A stretch of DNA of 64,000 nucleotides from Planctomycetaceae bacterium (GTDB lineage Bacteria > Planctomycetota > Planctomycetia > Pirellulales > Pirellulaceae): the NCBI GenBank assembly GCA_024642205.1, contig JAHEBQ010000002.1, positions 49,103-113,102 of the forward strand. The letters are read 5' to 3'. Below, one piece after another: positions 53,515-61,410 of this stretch. Below the pieces are notes generated by a model that was not told the origin of the DNA, did not search any database, and was given only the letters and a program-made list of their open reading frames with translations. Position 1 is the first letter of the stretch, and the number at the start of each line of letters is the position of its first letter. The translations under genes and the position numbers were made by a program.

Positions 53515-54225
53515 TTAGTTTGTCCCTGGTTCGGTTGATGGTTTCGCGATTCCCCGGGGGGCATGATAAGCCACCGTTTGCGGCACGGTAATACCTCCCG
53601 AGACGATGGCCTGCAGCGTTTCTTCAAGGTCCCAATTCAGCTCGACAACATTGTTTTCCTCCACCATCAACATGTAACCCGAGGTCGGCACAGGTGTCGT
53701 CGGAACGTAAACACACAGAATCGTTCGACCCGTTTCAATGTCGACGCTTTCGCCTGTTACAAAGGCAGGGGCTTTCATTCCCGGGTGAGGAAATTCCACC
53801 AGGACGACCCGTTTGAATTTCCCGCGATCTTCCCGAGAAGCGGAAATCGCACTGAATACGTTGTTGACCGCCGAATAAACCGTGTTGACACCCGGCACGT
53901 TGAGCAGAATCCAATCGACGGTCCGGTGGAGTCGCGAACGGAAAAACATTCCCGCGACGAACAGGATCGCCAATACCAAGACCAATGCCGCCAGCGAAAA
54001 GAACGCATCGAGTAACCAGGAGGGCTCCTTTTCTTCCGAAGACCAGTAGAATTTGAGGTAATTCGAAATGGGCCCCAGCGCCATCACGTACAGTGTGTCA
54101 TACAACCACTTGATGACGGCATAAGTGATAAACAACGGCAATACGACGAACAAACCAGCGATGATGCGGTTTCGGATTGTCCGAAAATCCCCAATCCCCT
54201 GTTCCGATTTCGATTTGGTTGTCAT
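53515..54225 (-). CDS. DUF502 family membrane protein
   Basis: A 236-residue inner-membrane protein of the DUF502 family. It has two helices near the N terminus (IIAGLFVVLPLFITYAVIKWLYD and FFSLAALVLVLAILFVAGMFF) and a soluble domain with the typical VPGVNTVYSAVNNVFSAIS, VVLVEFPHPGMKAPAFVTGE and VYVPTTPVPTSGYMLMV blocks. The molecular role of the family is unknown. The ATG at 54225 (MTTKSKSEQG) is preferred to the longer frame. It precedes astB by 7 bp. Confidence 0.92.
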   Translation of the reverse strand: MTTKSKSEQGIGDFRTIRNRIIAGLFVVLPLFITYAVIKWLYDTLYVMALGPISNYLKFYWSSEEKEPSWLLDAFFSLAALVLVLAILFVAGMFFRSRLHRTVDWILLNVPGVNTVYSAVNNVFSAISASREDRGKFKRVVLVEFPHPGMKAPAFVTGESVDIETGRTILCVYVPTTPVPTSGYMLMVEENNVVELNWDLEETLQAIVSGGITVPQTVAYHAPRGIAKPSTEPGTN

Positions 54226-54433
54226 GCCCGATCGAGCTCCCTGGCGATTGCAAGCTAAGCTCACATTAGAACCGAATCCTGCTCGATCGAGGATACCGAA
54301 GCCAGTATTTGCCCAGGAATGCGTGATGATTGCTTCCGGTGCGACCCCAGGTTCCGTTGGAGACCAAGGTGTTTGCCTTGGTCGTCAACGTTTCCCGGTT
54401 CTCGATGAAAACCGTCCGAATTCGGCCGACGCA

Positions 54434-54853
54434 TCAGGCAAACGGATTACCCTCGATGACCTCCAGCAGTCGGTCCCGGATTGGACCGTCGATTGGGACG
54501 GACGCTCCGGACGCGCGATCGATCAGAATGAAATGAAACAGCGACTTGACGACCACGGGCTTTTGGCCAACTTTGAAAATCAGCTGTTTGACTTCTCCAC
54601 TGGCTGACCCGAGTGTAACGAGGCTGGTTTGAACCCGAACCTGGTCGCCTTCGAAAACCGGCACGCGAAACCTCAGGCGCATATCGATAATGATGAAACC
54701 GAGATGACGCTCGGCCAGCATTTCTATCAGCCCGATATTTTCGGCATACTTCCAGCGGGCCTCTTCCAGCAATTCGAGGTGCCGACTGTTGTTGACATGC
54801 CCAAACGCATCACAATGAAACGTCCGGATCGTGAATTCTGTTTCGTGAATCAT
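54434..54853 (-). CDS. Hotdog-fold acyl-CoA thioesterase (YbgC/FadM type)
   Basis: A 139-residue single hotdog domain. The catalytic Asp lies in FHCDAFGHVNNSRHLELLEEARW, the classical DxxGHVNNxxY-like block of the 4-hydroxybenzoyl-CoA thioesterase family, here with His in place of the usual Tyr. The rest (RLRFRVPVFEGDQVRVQTSL) fits. It hydrolyses acyl-CoA or acyl-ACP thioesters; the chain is unknown. It lies alone between DUF502 and the DUF4340 gene on the minus strand. Confidence 0.92.
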   Translation of the reverse strand: MIHETEFTIRTFHCDAFGHVNNSRHLELLEEARWKYAENIGLIEMLAERHLGFIIIDMRLRFRVPVFEGDQVRVQTSLVTLGSASGEVKQLIFKVGQKPVVVKSLFHFILIDRASGASVPIDGPIRDRLLEVIEGNPFA

Positions 54854-54938
54854 TTCCCAATGCTACCAAAAACCAAACCGGAATCGAGTCGAAAACCAAG
54901 GGGCAGCCAACTCTGGCTTTGCGGGCTTTGACCCGGGT

Positions 54939-56366
54939 TTACTTTGCTGGTTCGGCGGGACTTTTCGACGTGTTGTCGGAATCGCTGGTTGCACTGGATG
55001 GAATGACGGAATTCATGGCGAGATCCGGCCGGATGTTTTCAATGACCGTTTCGGAAACGACGTAAATCCACTCGGCATTCCGCTGATTGTATTCTGCGGC
55101 GCGGAGTTGAGCCGTCTGGATGGAAGTCTTTCGCTGTTCGACCAGTCGAAGGTAAGCCTTCTCTTCTTTCTCTGCCACATCGGGATCGTCGCTGGGCGTC
55201 GGTTTTTTTGGCTCCGTCAAGATCGACTCGTCGACACCCGCACACGTCATGACGTGGTAACGTAACTCCAAGTCTTCGGCGCTGGTCTTTTCCGCAATGG
55301 TACCGATATAAAGGCTGATGACCACACCGTCTTTGGTGCCAACCTGAACTTCTCCACCAGCAGAATCAAACACATAATTCGAATTGCTGAAACCCGTCTT
55401 AAAGAATCCAAGAGGTTTAATTGACTCAAACGGAACATCACTGGCATTCTCTTTCGGAGCGCTCAACAATTTCGTCAACTCGTCGCTTTTTCGGCGCACG
55501 TCGGAAAACTGAATATTTCCAATTTGATTGATGGATTGAATTTGCTTGTTCATCTCTGGCGACGTTTCGGTTTTCGTCCACTTTCCATCGGCGCCACCTT
55601 CTTCCACCGACAACAAATTGACCCCCTGCTGACCTACATTCAACGTCGCGCGGTAATTTAGTTGAATCGACGAAACGCCAGTTTTCGGATCCAACTGGTA
55701 GTTTTCGACAAGAATTTTCTCAATCGGCATTTGGGGGCTCAGTTCAAACAGATTCGAATCCACCCAACTGCTGAAATCCGTGCTCAATGCCAACGGGTTA
55801 AAGTCGATCACGTAGACGCTCGGCTGCCCGGGGATCCGGACGAAATGTTTGAGTTGACTTGGATCGTCTTTGAGCGTTGCGCCCACGATCAAGCTGGCCA
55901 GGGCCTTTCCGTTACGGTCCTCGAGAATGATCTTGGTCCCTAGCGCGGAGCGGTTGGGTGTGCTCTGATATTCATCCGGATCAACCACACTGTATTCGAG
56001 ATAGGCCTGCTGTTCGTCCGTTTTTTCATCCAGGACAAGCGTTTCATTGAGCGAGCTGGCCGTCGCAGCAATTTGCCGGGAATTGGTGGCGATGAAGTTC
56101 TTTCGATCGGGAATGATCCACTTCTCACCACTCCTGCGGAGCACCATTCGGTCCAGGCCGTTTCGATCCGGATTGAATTTCGTGATCCGAATCGACCGAA
56201 CCGCGGTCGTATCGTAGGACTCAAACAATGGTTTGCCGACCACTTCACTCTCGACGACCGGTTCCGGCCAGGGATAAAACGACGCTGCAACACCGGAAGC
56301 GACGACGGCGATCAGTGCCATGGCGAGAGTCTGGAGTACGGGTGATTTCATTTTTGAACCTGGCAT
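54939..56366 (-). CDS. DUF4340 protein of a Gld-type ABC transporter set
   Basis: A 475-residue protein with one N-terminal membrane helix (LQTLAMALIAVVASGVAAS) and a large extracytoplasmic domain of the DUF4340 family, including VRRSGEKWIIPDRKNF-like and YVIDFNPLALSTDFSSWVDSNLF segments. DUF4340 proteins are encoded beside ABC-2 permease and GldG genes, and here the GldF-GldG fusion lies just upstream. ATG codons at 56366 and 56351 are both possible starts. A perfect 8-bp hairpin lies between it and the fusion gene. The exported substrate of these systems is unknown. Confidence 0.88.
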   Translation of the reverse strand: MPGSKMKSPVLQTLAMALIAVVASGVAASFYPWPEPVVESEVVGKPLFESYDTTAVRSIRITKFNPDRNGLDRMVLRRSGEKWIIPDRKNFIATNSRQIAATASSLNETLVLDEKTDEQQAYLEYSVVDPDEYQSTPNRSALGTKIILEDRNGKALASLIVGATLKDDPSQLKHFVRIPGQPSVYVIDFNPLALSTDFSSWVDSNLFELSPQMPIEKILVENYQLDPKTGVSSIQLNYRATLNVGQQGVNLLSVEEGGADGKWTKTETSPEMNKQIQSINQIGNIQFSDVRRKSDELTKLLSAPKENASDVPFESIKPLGFFKTGFSNSNYVFDSAGGEVQVGTKDGVVISLYIGTIAEKTSAEDLELRYHVMTCAGVDESILTEPKKPTPSDDPDVAEKEEKAYLRLVEQRKTSIQTAQLRAAEYNQRNAEWIYVVSETVIENIRPDLAMNSVIPSSATSDSDNTSKSPAEPAK

Positions 56367-56393
56367 TGAGCCATGACAATAGGGATTGAAAGG

Positions 56394-56414
56394 CTGGGAT
56401 TGACTGAATCCCAG
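56394..56414 (-). other. Perfect 8-bp hairpin between the GldF-GldG fusion and DUF4340 genes
   Basis: CTGGGATT and AATCCCAG pair perfectly around a 5-base loop. No T-run follows on the minus strand, so it is more likely an mRNA processing or stability element than a full terminator. Confidence 0.5.
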
Positions 56415-56433
56415 ACCGGAGACTGTCTTGAAG

Positions 56434-59379
56434 TTATTTCAACCGACGGGCCTTGGAGATACCTTCGCGTTCGCGCAACCGACGTCGCGTAAACACAAAC
56501 AATCCGACCAGCAATGGTGGAATCGGAGGAATGATGACCGCTGCCAGCTTGAATTTCCGCTGAATCTCCTGAATTTGCAACTCGGCATCGAGATCAATCC
56601 GCCGTTTTTTCTCGCGTCGATCATTTTCAAATTCCATTTGTTTGGCCTGGTATTTGTCACTTTGATCGCGCAATTGCTGCTCCAGCAACTGTTGTTTTGC
56701 GGCGAGTTTGACGGCATCATAGGATTGACCCGAGTTTTTCTTGTTCAGCTCTTTTTCTATTTCCTGCTGGAGCGGGCGGAGTTTTTCACGAATATCATTC
56801 TGGGCTTTCGAGAGATTCGTCGTGAGTTCAATTTGGAGTTGCTGATCAAGATCGAACACTTCCTGCATCGATTTTTCGTAAGTCTTTTCAACCACTTCCA
56901 GCGTCACGTGATCGACTTTCCGGTTTCGCAGGCCCAGGTAAGTATCCTCCCTGGCCAAGGCGTCGATGATATTCAGTACAAAGCTCATGTTCTGATAACG
57001 GTATTCGACACCGTCCACAATGGGACGGTCCCGCATCGCAACGAAGAAGTCAGACAGCGTATCAATGTCTGCCACATAAATCACATTGGTTTTCTGTTTT
57101 GACTTCTCGAGATCTTTGACTCGGTCGGGAAACGCATCTTCCGCATCGGCGCCATGAATGTAGGCCGCGAGCGTGAATTGCCGGTTGGGCGACCCCCCTT
57201 TCGAATCGGTCAGCCCGGACGTCACGTCGCTGACCAGAACTCGGCCGGACATGCCCGTATTCACGAGAGATTCAAACTCCAAATCCGATTTCTGAACGGG
57301 CTGAATATAGCCGCTAAACTGAAAGTACAGTTCGTCGACACCGCGGGTTGCCGGATGGTCGGGGGAAAACCTCGGATCCTGCGCCGGATCGCGTTCATGG
57401 ATGATCAATTGTTCCAACTGGTTCAGCTCGTTGTTACGCTTGTACGGGTTGTCAAATGCCTGTTGCCAGACAATGTAGGCATCACTTTCTCGGACTGGCT
57501 GACCAGGCGTTGACTGGCGCTGCTCGGGTATCGGCTGGCGATCAACGTCGAGATCAATTGCGTCCCACAGTTTTTGAATGTTGGCCTGCTCCCGACCATT
57601 TCGTGCGAAAATTCTCGGAAAAAAGGTCGGCGGAACGTGCTGAATGTTTCTTGGCGACGGGAGCGGGTCTTCGAAAATTGCCGTCGGCTGGCCGGAATAA
57701 ATGGCATCAATCAGATTGTCCAACTCGCCCGGCGTCGACTGTGAAGGTTGAACGACCAGTAACACATCGTATCGTCGTTTGGTTGGTTTGCCCGAGTCAT
57801 CTTCAATCCACAACGAGATTGGAGACGACGCATCGACCAACTCAACGTTATACTGCTTTTCCAATTCCGACACGATTTGCAGTCGCGGAATGCGTGCCGT
57901 TTGGCCACCGCTGTTGATCGTGGCTCCCATCACCAGTGCATCGGTTTGGACCACTCCCACGGTTTTGCGCTCGCCTTTGGAAACCGTATTGATCGACCGC
58001 ATCAATTCGTATTCCACCGGCATGCCATAGGGCATGAAAGGAATTACGATTCGTTCCAGTCCGCTTGAAAAAGCAACGCCGAGAATAAGGTCTTCTTCGC
58101 GTAGCGCACCCCTTGATTGACTGCGAACCTGAACTGGTCGAATTCCATACTTTTTTTCCGCCAGAATTGCTTCCTCACTGAATGGCTCGACTCCCTGGTG
58201 CAACGTGACGTTGACGCGTCTACCGCCCAGCACGTCGAACTCGCGCAACAGGTTGACCAGGTCATATTTGAGCTTGACGTATTCACTGGGCACATTGGCG
58301 CCGACGTAGGCTTCAATCTTGATCGGAGGTTTTGAATCGTCGGTGTCTTTTGCCAACTCGTCCAGCAGGTTCCGGGTGGCAGGTGCAAGCGTGCTGATTT
58401 TCGAATCCGAAATATCCATCCGGGCCCGGTTCAGTGGACTGTATTGAACGATCAGCACTCCCGCCACCACCGTGATGATCAGAAACGCCGCCCGCAATAT
58501 GTAATGCCAGAACATCGACGTTCCATCGCGACCACCCAACCAGTGCCGTCGCCCGATCAGAATCAGGCTGAGATAGATACCGATCACCACGAGGCCCAGG
58601 AAGTAGCAGATTGACGATGCGCTGATCAGGCCTCGACCGAACGGTTCAAATCGCTGCAACAATGACCAGTCAAACAACCGTTGAATCCACTTCGAGTTGG
58701 AGAAAATCACATCCGCGTTGGAAAAGAACGCCAAGGGCGCGTTGAGAGCGGCTCCGAAGATAAACCCGACCGTAAGATTACTGGTCAAGAATGAAGCCAC
58801 CATACCCAAAGAGATCATGGCAATTCCCATGAACCAGTAGCCCAGGTACGTTGAAAATAAAAGCAAATTGTCGAGTTGACCGCCAGTCATCGCCAACAAA
58901 ACGGCATAGTTGGACAATTGCGAAAAAAGCAGCGAAACGGTGAACACCAGCACGGCAGCAAAGTACTTGCCAATGACGATGTCGAAATCCTTGGCTGGCA
59001 GCGTCAATAACAACTCATCGGTTCCCTGCCGTTTTTCTTCCGCCCAGATGCTCATCGTAATCGCCGGAATGAAGATCAGCATGATATATGGAAGAAACTT
59101 GTTGAGTTGGTCAAAATTCGCCAGGTTAGTCGTAAAAAACTCGTGAGGCCAAAACGCGGCAAACGAAGTCAACAGGACGAACAGGCATAGAAAAACGTAT
59201 CCCGTCGGGTTACTGAAATAGCCGACAAAGTTTCGCTTCATTACCGCAAATGCCGCCTGTCGCCAGATTCCCAGCGGCAACATCAACAGCACCAGAACCA
59301 CGAGGAACATCATGTCGATGACCAACATGAATGCAAACTCGATTAGCTGAATGCCTTGCGGGCCCTGCATCGTATCCAT
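56434..59379 (-). CDS. ABC-2 permease fused to GldG-like domain (GldF-GldG fusion)
   Basis: A 981-residue membrane protein. Residues 1-320 form an ABC-2-type permease (segments FVGYFSNPTGYVFLCLFVLLTSFAAFW, SIWAEEKRQGTDELLLTLPAKDFDIVIGKYFAAVLVFTVSLL), like GldF. Residues about 330-800 form the GldG-type extracytoplasmic domain (IKIEAYVGANVPSEYVKLKYDLVNLLREFD). After a coiled-coil region rich in Lys, Glu and Gln (about 840-930) comes a final membrane helix (IIPPIPPLLVGLFVF). GldF and GldG are separate proteins in Bacteroidetes gliding machinery; here they are one chain, as in other planctomycetes. The ATPase gene lies 80 bp upstream. Confidence 0.92.
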   Translation of the reverse strand: MDTMQGPQGIQLIEFAFMLVIDMMFLVVLVLLMLPLGIWRQAAFAVMKRNFVGYFSNPTGYVFLCLFVLLTSFAAFWPHEFFTTNLANFDQLNKFLPYIMLIFIPAITMSIWAEEKRQGTDELLLTLPAKDFDIVIGKYFAAVLVFTVSLLFSQLSNYAVLLAMTGGQLDNLLLFSTYLGYWFMGIAMISLGMVASFLTSNLTVGFIFGAALNAPLAFFSNADVIFSNSKWIQRLFDWSLLQRFEPFGRGLISASSICYFLGLVVIGIYLSLILIGRRHWLGGRDGTSMFWHYILRAAFLIITVVAGVLIVQYSPLNRARMDISDSKISTLAPATRNLLDELAKDTDDSKPPIKIEAYVGANVPSEYVKLKYDLVNLLREFDVLGGRRVNVTLHQGVEPFSEEAILAEKKYGIRPVQVRSQSRGALREEDLILGVAFSSGLERIVIPFMPYGMPVEYELMRSINTVSKGERKTVGVVQTDALVMGATINSGGQTARIPRLQIVSELEKQYNVELVDASSPISLWIEDDSGKPTKRRYDVLLVVQPSQSTPGELDNLIDAIYSGQPTAIFEDPLPSPRNIQHVPPTFFPRIFARNGREQANIQKLWDAIDLDVDRQPIPEQRQSTPGQPVRESDAYIVWQQAFDNPYKRNNELNQLEQLIIHERDPAQDPRFSPDHPATRGVDELYFQFSGYIQPVQKSDLEFESLVNTGMSGRVLVSDVTSGLTDSKGGSPNRQFTLAAYIHGADAEDAFPDRVKDLEKSKQKTNVIYVADIDTLSDFFVAMRDRPIVDGVEYRYQNMSFVLNIIDALAREDTYLGLRNRKVDHVTLEVVEKTYEKSMQEVFDLDQQLQIELTTNLSKAQNDIREKLRPLQQEIEKELNKKNSGQSYDAVKLAAKQQLLEQQLRDQSDKYQAKQMEFENDRREKKRRIDLDAELQIQEIQRKFKLAAVIIPPIPPLLVGLFVFTRRRLREREGISKARRLK

Positions 59380-59459
59380 AAGAAATTCCGGTTCGTTGCT
59401 GACTTTGTATTGGTTCGTGGGCTGAATTCAACGGGATCGCATTTCCAGTCGCGAACCGG

Positions 59460-60275
59460 TTAGTCTTCGTCAATATTCGATTTTAGTTTCACGCCTGTTT
59501 CGGGATCGTGGCCAGTCAAACCGGCGAATACGGCATCCAGTCCCACGTTTCCAGGGTCAATCTGGTCCAATCTTCCGTCATAAACCTTGCGGCCTTCGTT
59601 GATCATGATCACGCGGTCGGCCATCGCTTCGACCTCCTGTAGGATGTGCGTCGAAAGCAGAATTGTTTTTTCCTGCCCCAGCCGTTTCATTGTCTGTCGA
59701 ACACCCCGAATCTGATTCGGGTCAAGTCCCGAAGTCGGTTCGTCGAGAATCAGGACTTCGGGTTCATGAATCAGGGCCTGCGCCATGCCCACTCGCTGGC
59801 GGTAACCTTTGGAAAGCTTGTTGATCGGTTTGTAGATCACACTACTCAACGCACAGATGTCGACCGCTTTTTCAATCCGGTCGCGCTTCAGGGCTTTACC
59901 CATCCCGCGGGCTTCGGCGAAAAAATCGAGCAGGCTGTAGGGTGTCATCTCGGGGTATAGCGGACCGGTTTCCGGAAGATATCCCAGTTTCTTCGAACCG
60001 GCCAGTCGCTCGGTATTCATGTCGTAGCCGGCAATCCTCGCCACCCCCTGGGAGGGCGAAAGGTATCCGGTCAAAATCTTCATCGTGGTGCTTTTACCCG
60101 CTCCGTTGGGACCCAGAAATGCCACGACTTCTCCCTTAAAGACTTTGAATGAGACGTCGCGGGTGGCAGCAAAAATTCCATAGAACTTGGATAGCCCGTC
60201 GGCCTCGATCATCGGCGTTTCGCCTTTGGGCTCGGGTTCCGTTTCGACTGCCGTTTCGGTTTCAGCTGACATCAT
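59460..60275 (-). CDS. ABC transporter ATP-binding protein (GldA-like)
   Basis: A 271-residue ATPase that powers the permease fusion downstream. Walker A is GPNGAGKSTTM, the signature is LSKGYRQRVGMAQAL, Walker B is VLILDEPTSGLDP and the H-loop is LLSTHILQEV. A short Glu/Pro-rich N-terminal extension precedes the ABC domain; an internal ATG just before IEADGLSKFYG is an alternative start. It is the first gene of the set ATPase, permease-GldG, DUF4340. Confidence 0.95.
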   Translation of the reverse strand: MMSAETETAVETEPEPKGETPMIEADGLSKFYGIFAATRDVSFKVFKGEVVAFLGPNGAGKSTTMKILTGYLSPSQGVARIAGYDMNTERLAGSKKLGYLPETGPLYPEMTPYSLLDFFAEARGMGKALKRDRIEKAVDICALSSVIYKPINKLSKGYRQRVGMAQALIHEPEVLILDEPTSGLDPNQIRGVRQTMKRLGQEKTILLSTHILQEVEAMADRVIMINEGRKVYDGRLDQIDPGNVGLDAVFAGLTGHDPETGVKLKSNIDED

Positions 60276-60663
60276 TTTGCTTTAGGGGTTAGTTCTCACG
60301 GGGGTCCCATGGGGCTCGTTAAACTCAATCCAAACAAGAGCACGAGATCACGCCCGGTTCGGAAAACGAACGGGCTGGCACGGGTTGCTGGCCAGTGGGA
60401 TATTTTGGTTCGTCAGCGCGAGATTGTCGAGCATCCCTCAGAGGTCGGTGCCAGACAGAACGGAACTCCGGCGTTTTTCCGGGTTGTAACGGACATGAGG
60501 CCACCCGCCGCAGACCGGCAAGAGGTATTCGTCTTTCCAGGAGCCCGACCCATCTCGAGACTTCCTTCAACTACGTTTTCGACCGGTAAACGGTTCGAAT
60601 CGGGAGCCGGGCAAGGCGGCCGGACGCGGTGGATACAATTCGAATCGGTCAGGAATGGCAGAT
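60276..60663. other. Intergenic region upstream of the transporter set
   Basis: About 390 bp without a supported gene. It should contain the promoter of the ATPase gene. No clear promoter pair, hairpin or repeat is visible. Confidence 0.5.
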
Positions 60664-61410
60664 TCAGCCGATCCACTGGCGAGTCACTCTCGCCATTTCT
60701 ACAAACACGTCCTCATCCGATTCGCGGGTTCGCTTGAGAGTCTTGTAGGAATGGTCAGCGGTATCAAGATAGTGCAGCGTTGCAGAACTTCCGAGTTTTT
60801 TCAAAACGGGCGTAAATAATTCCGCCGAAAACAGCTTGTCCCGTGTTCCCGCGAGGAACAGCATGGGAATTTCAATTTTTACCAAATGCGCCGCCCGATC
60901 GACAGACGGTTTGCCCGGAGGGTGAAGCGGAAACGCGAAGAGGACCAGACCGCGCGCTGATGGAATGAGCAATTCCGACGCTGCCAGGGAGGTCATTCTG
61001 CCACCAAACGAATGGCCACCGGCGTAGATGGGTAGCTCCGGTTGCATCGATCCGGCTTGCTCGACCGCGCTAACAATGGTGGATAGCGTCACGTCTTTGG
61101 AATCCCTCCCGCCACCTCGCTCAATGAACGGAAACTGATACCGAAACGTGGCAATCTGGTTGGCATGCAGGGCGGCGGCAATATTCGCCAGGTTGGGGTG
61201 AGTCATTCCCGCGCCCGCGCCATGTCCCAAAACCACCAGTGCGTCGGCTTGCGACGGGACCTGCAAGATGGATGAAACTCTCTTTTTGGACCGATGGACC
61301 AGGAATTCCTGCTGACTGGTTTTCATTGGCATCCACAGCTTGTTCGTCAACGAGGTCTCAAGGTGTCGGCCCAGATAAACCGGCATGTCATCCCACCGAT
61401 CCGAAGTCAC
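60664..61410 (-). CDS. Alpha/beta hydrolase, dienelactone-hydrolase/KANL3-like
   Basis: A 248-residue alpha/beta-hydrolase-fold protein. The segment VVLGHGAGAGMTHPNLANIAAAL carries the oxyanion-side HGAG, GGHSFGGRMTS carries the nucleophile Ser, LFLAGTRDKLFSAEL the acidic residue and DTADHSYKTLK the catalytic His. The triad is therefore complete. The start is uncertain: GTG at 61410 overlaps the stop of the upstream gene by 3 bp and suggests coupling, while ATG codons at 61332 and 61326 lie closer to the fold. It has no signal peptide. The substrate is unknown. Confidence 0.87.
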   Translation of the reverse strand: MTSDRWDDMPVYLGRHLETSLTNKLWMPMKTSQQEFLVHRSKKRVSSILQVPSQADALVVLGHGAGAGMTHPNLANIAAALHANQIATFRYQFPFIERGGGRDSKDVTLSTIVSAVEQAGSMQPELPIYAGGHSFGGRMTSLAASELLIPSARGLVLFAFPLHPPGKPSVDRAAHLVKIEIPMLFLAGTRDKLFSAELFTPVLKKLGSSATLHYLDTADHSYKTLKRTRESDEDVFVEMARVTRQWIG

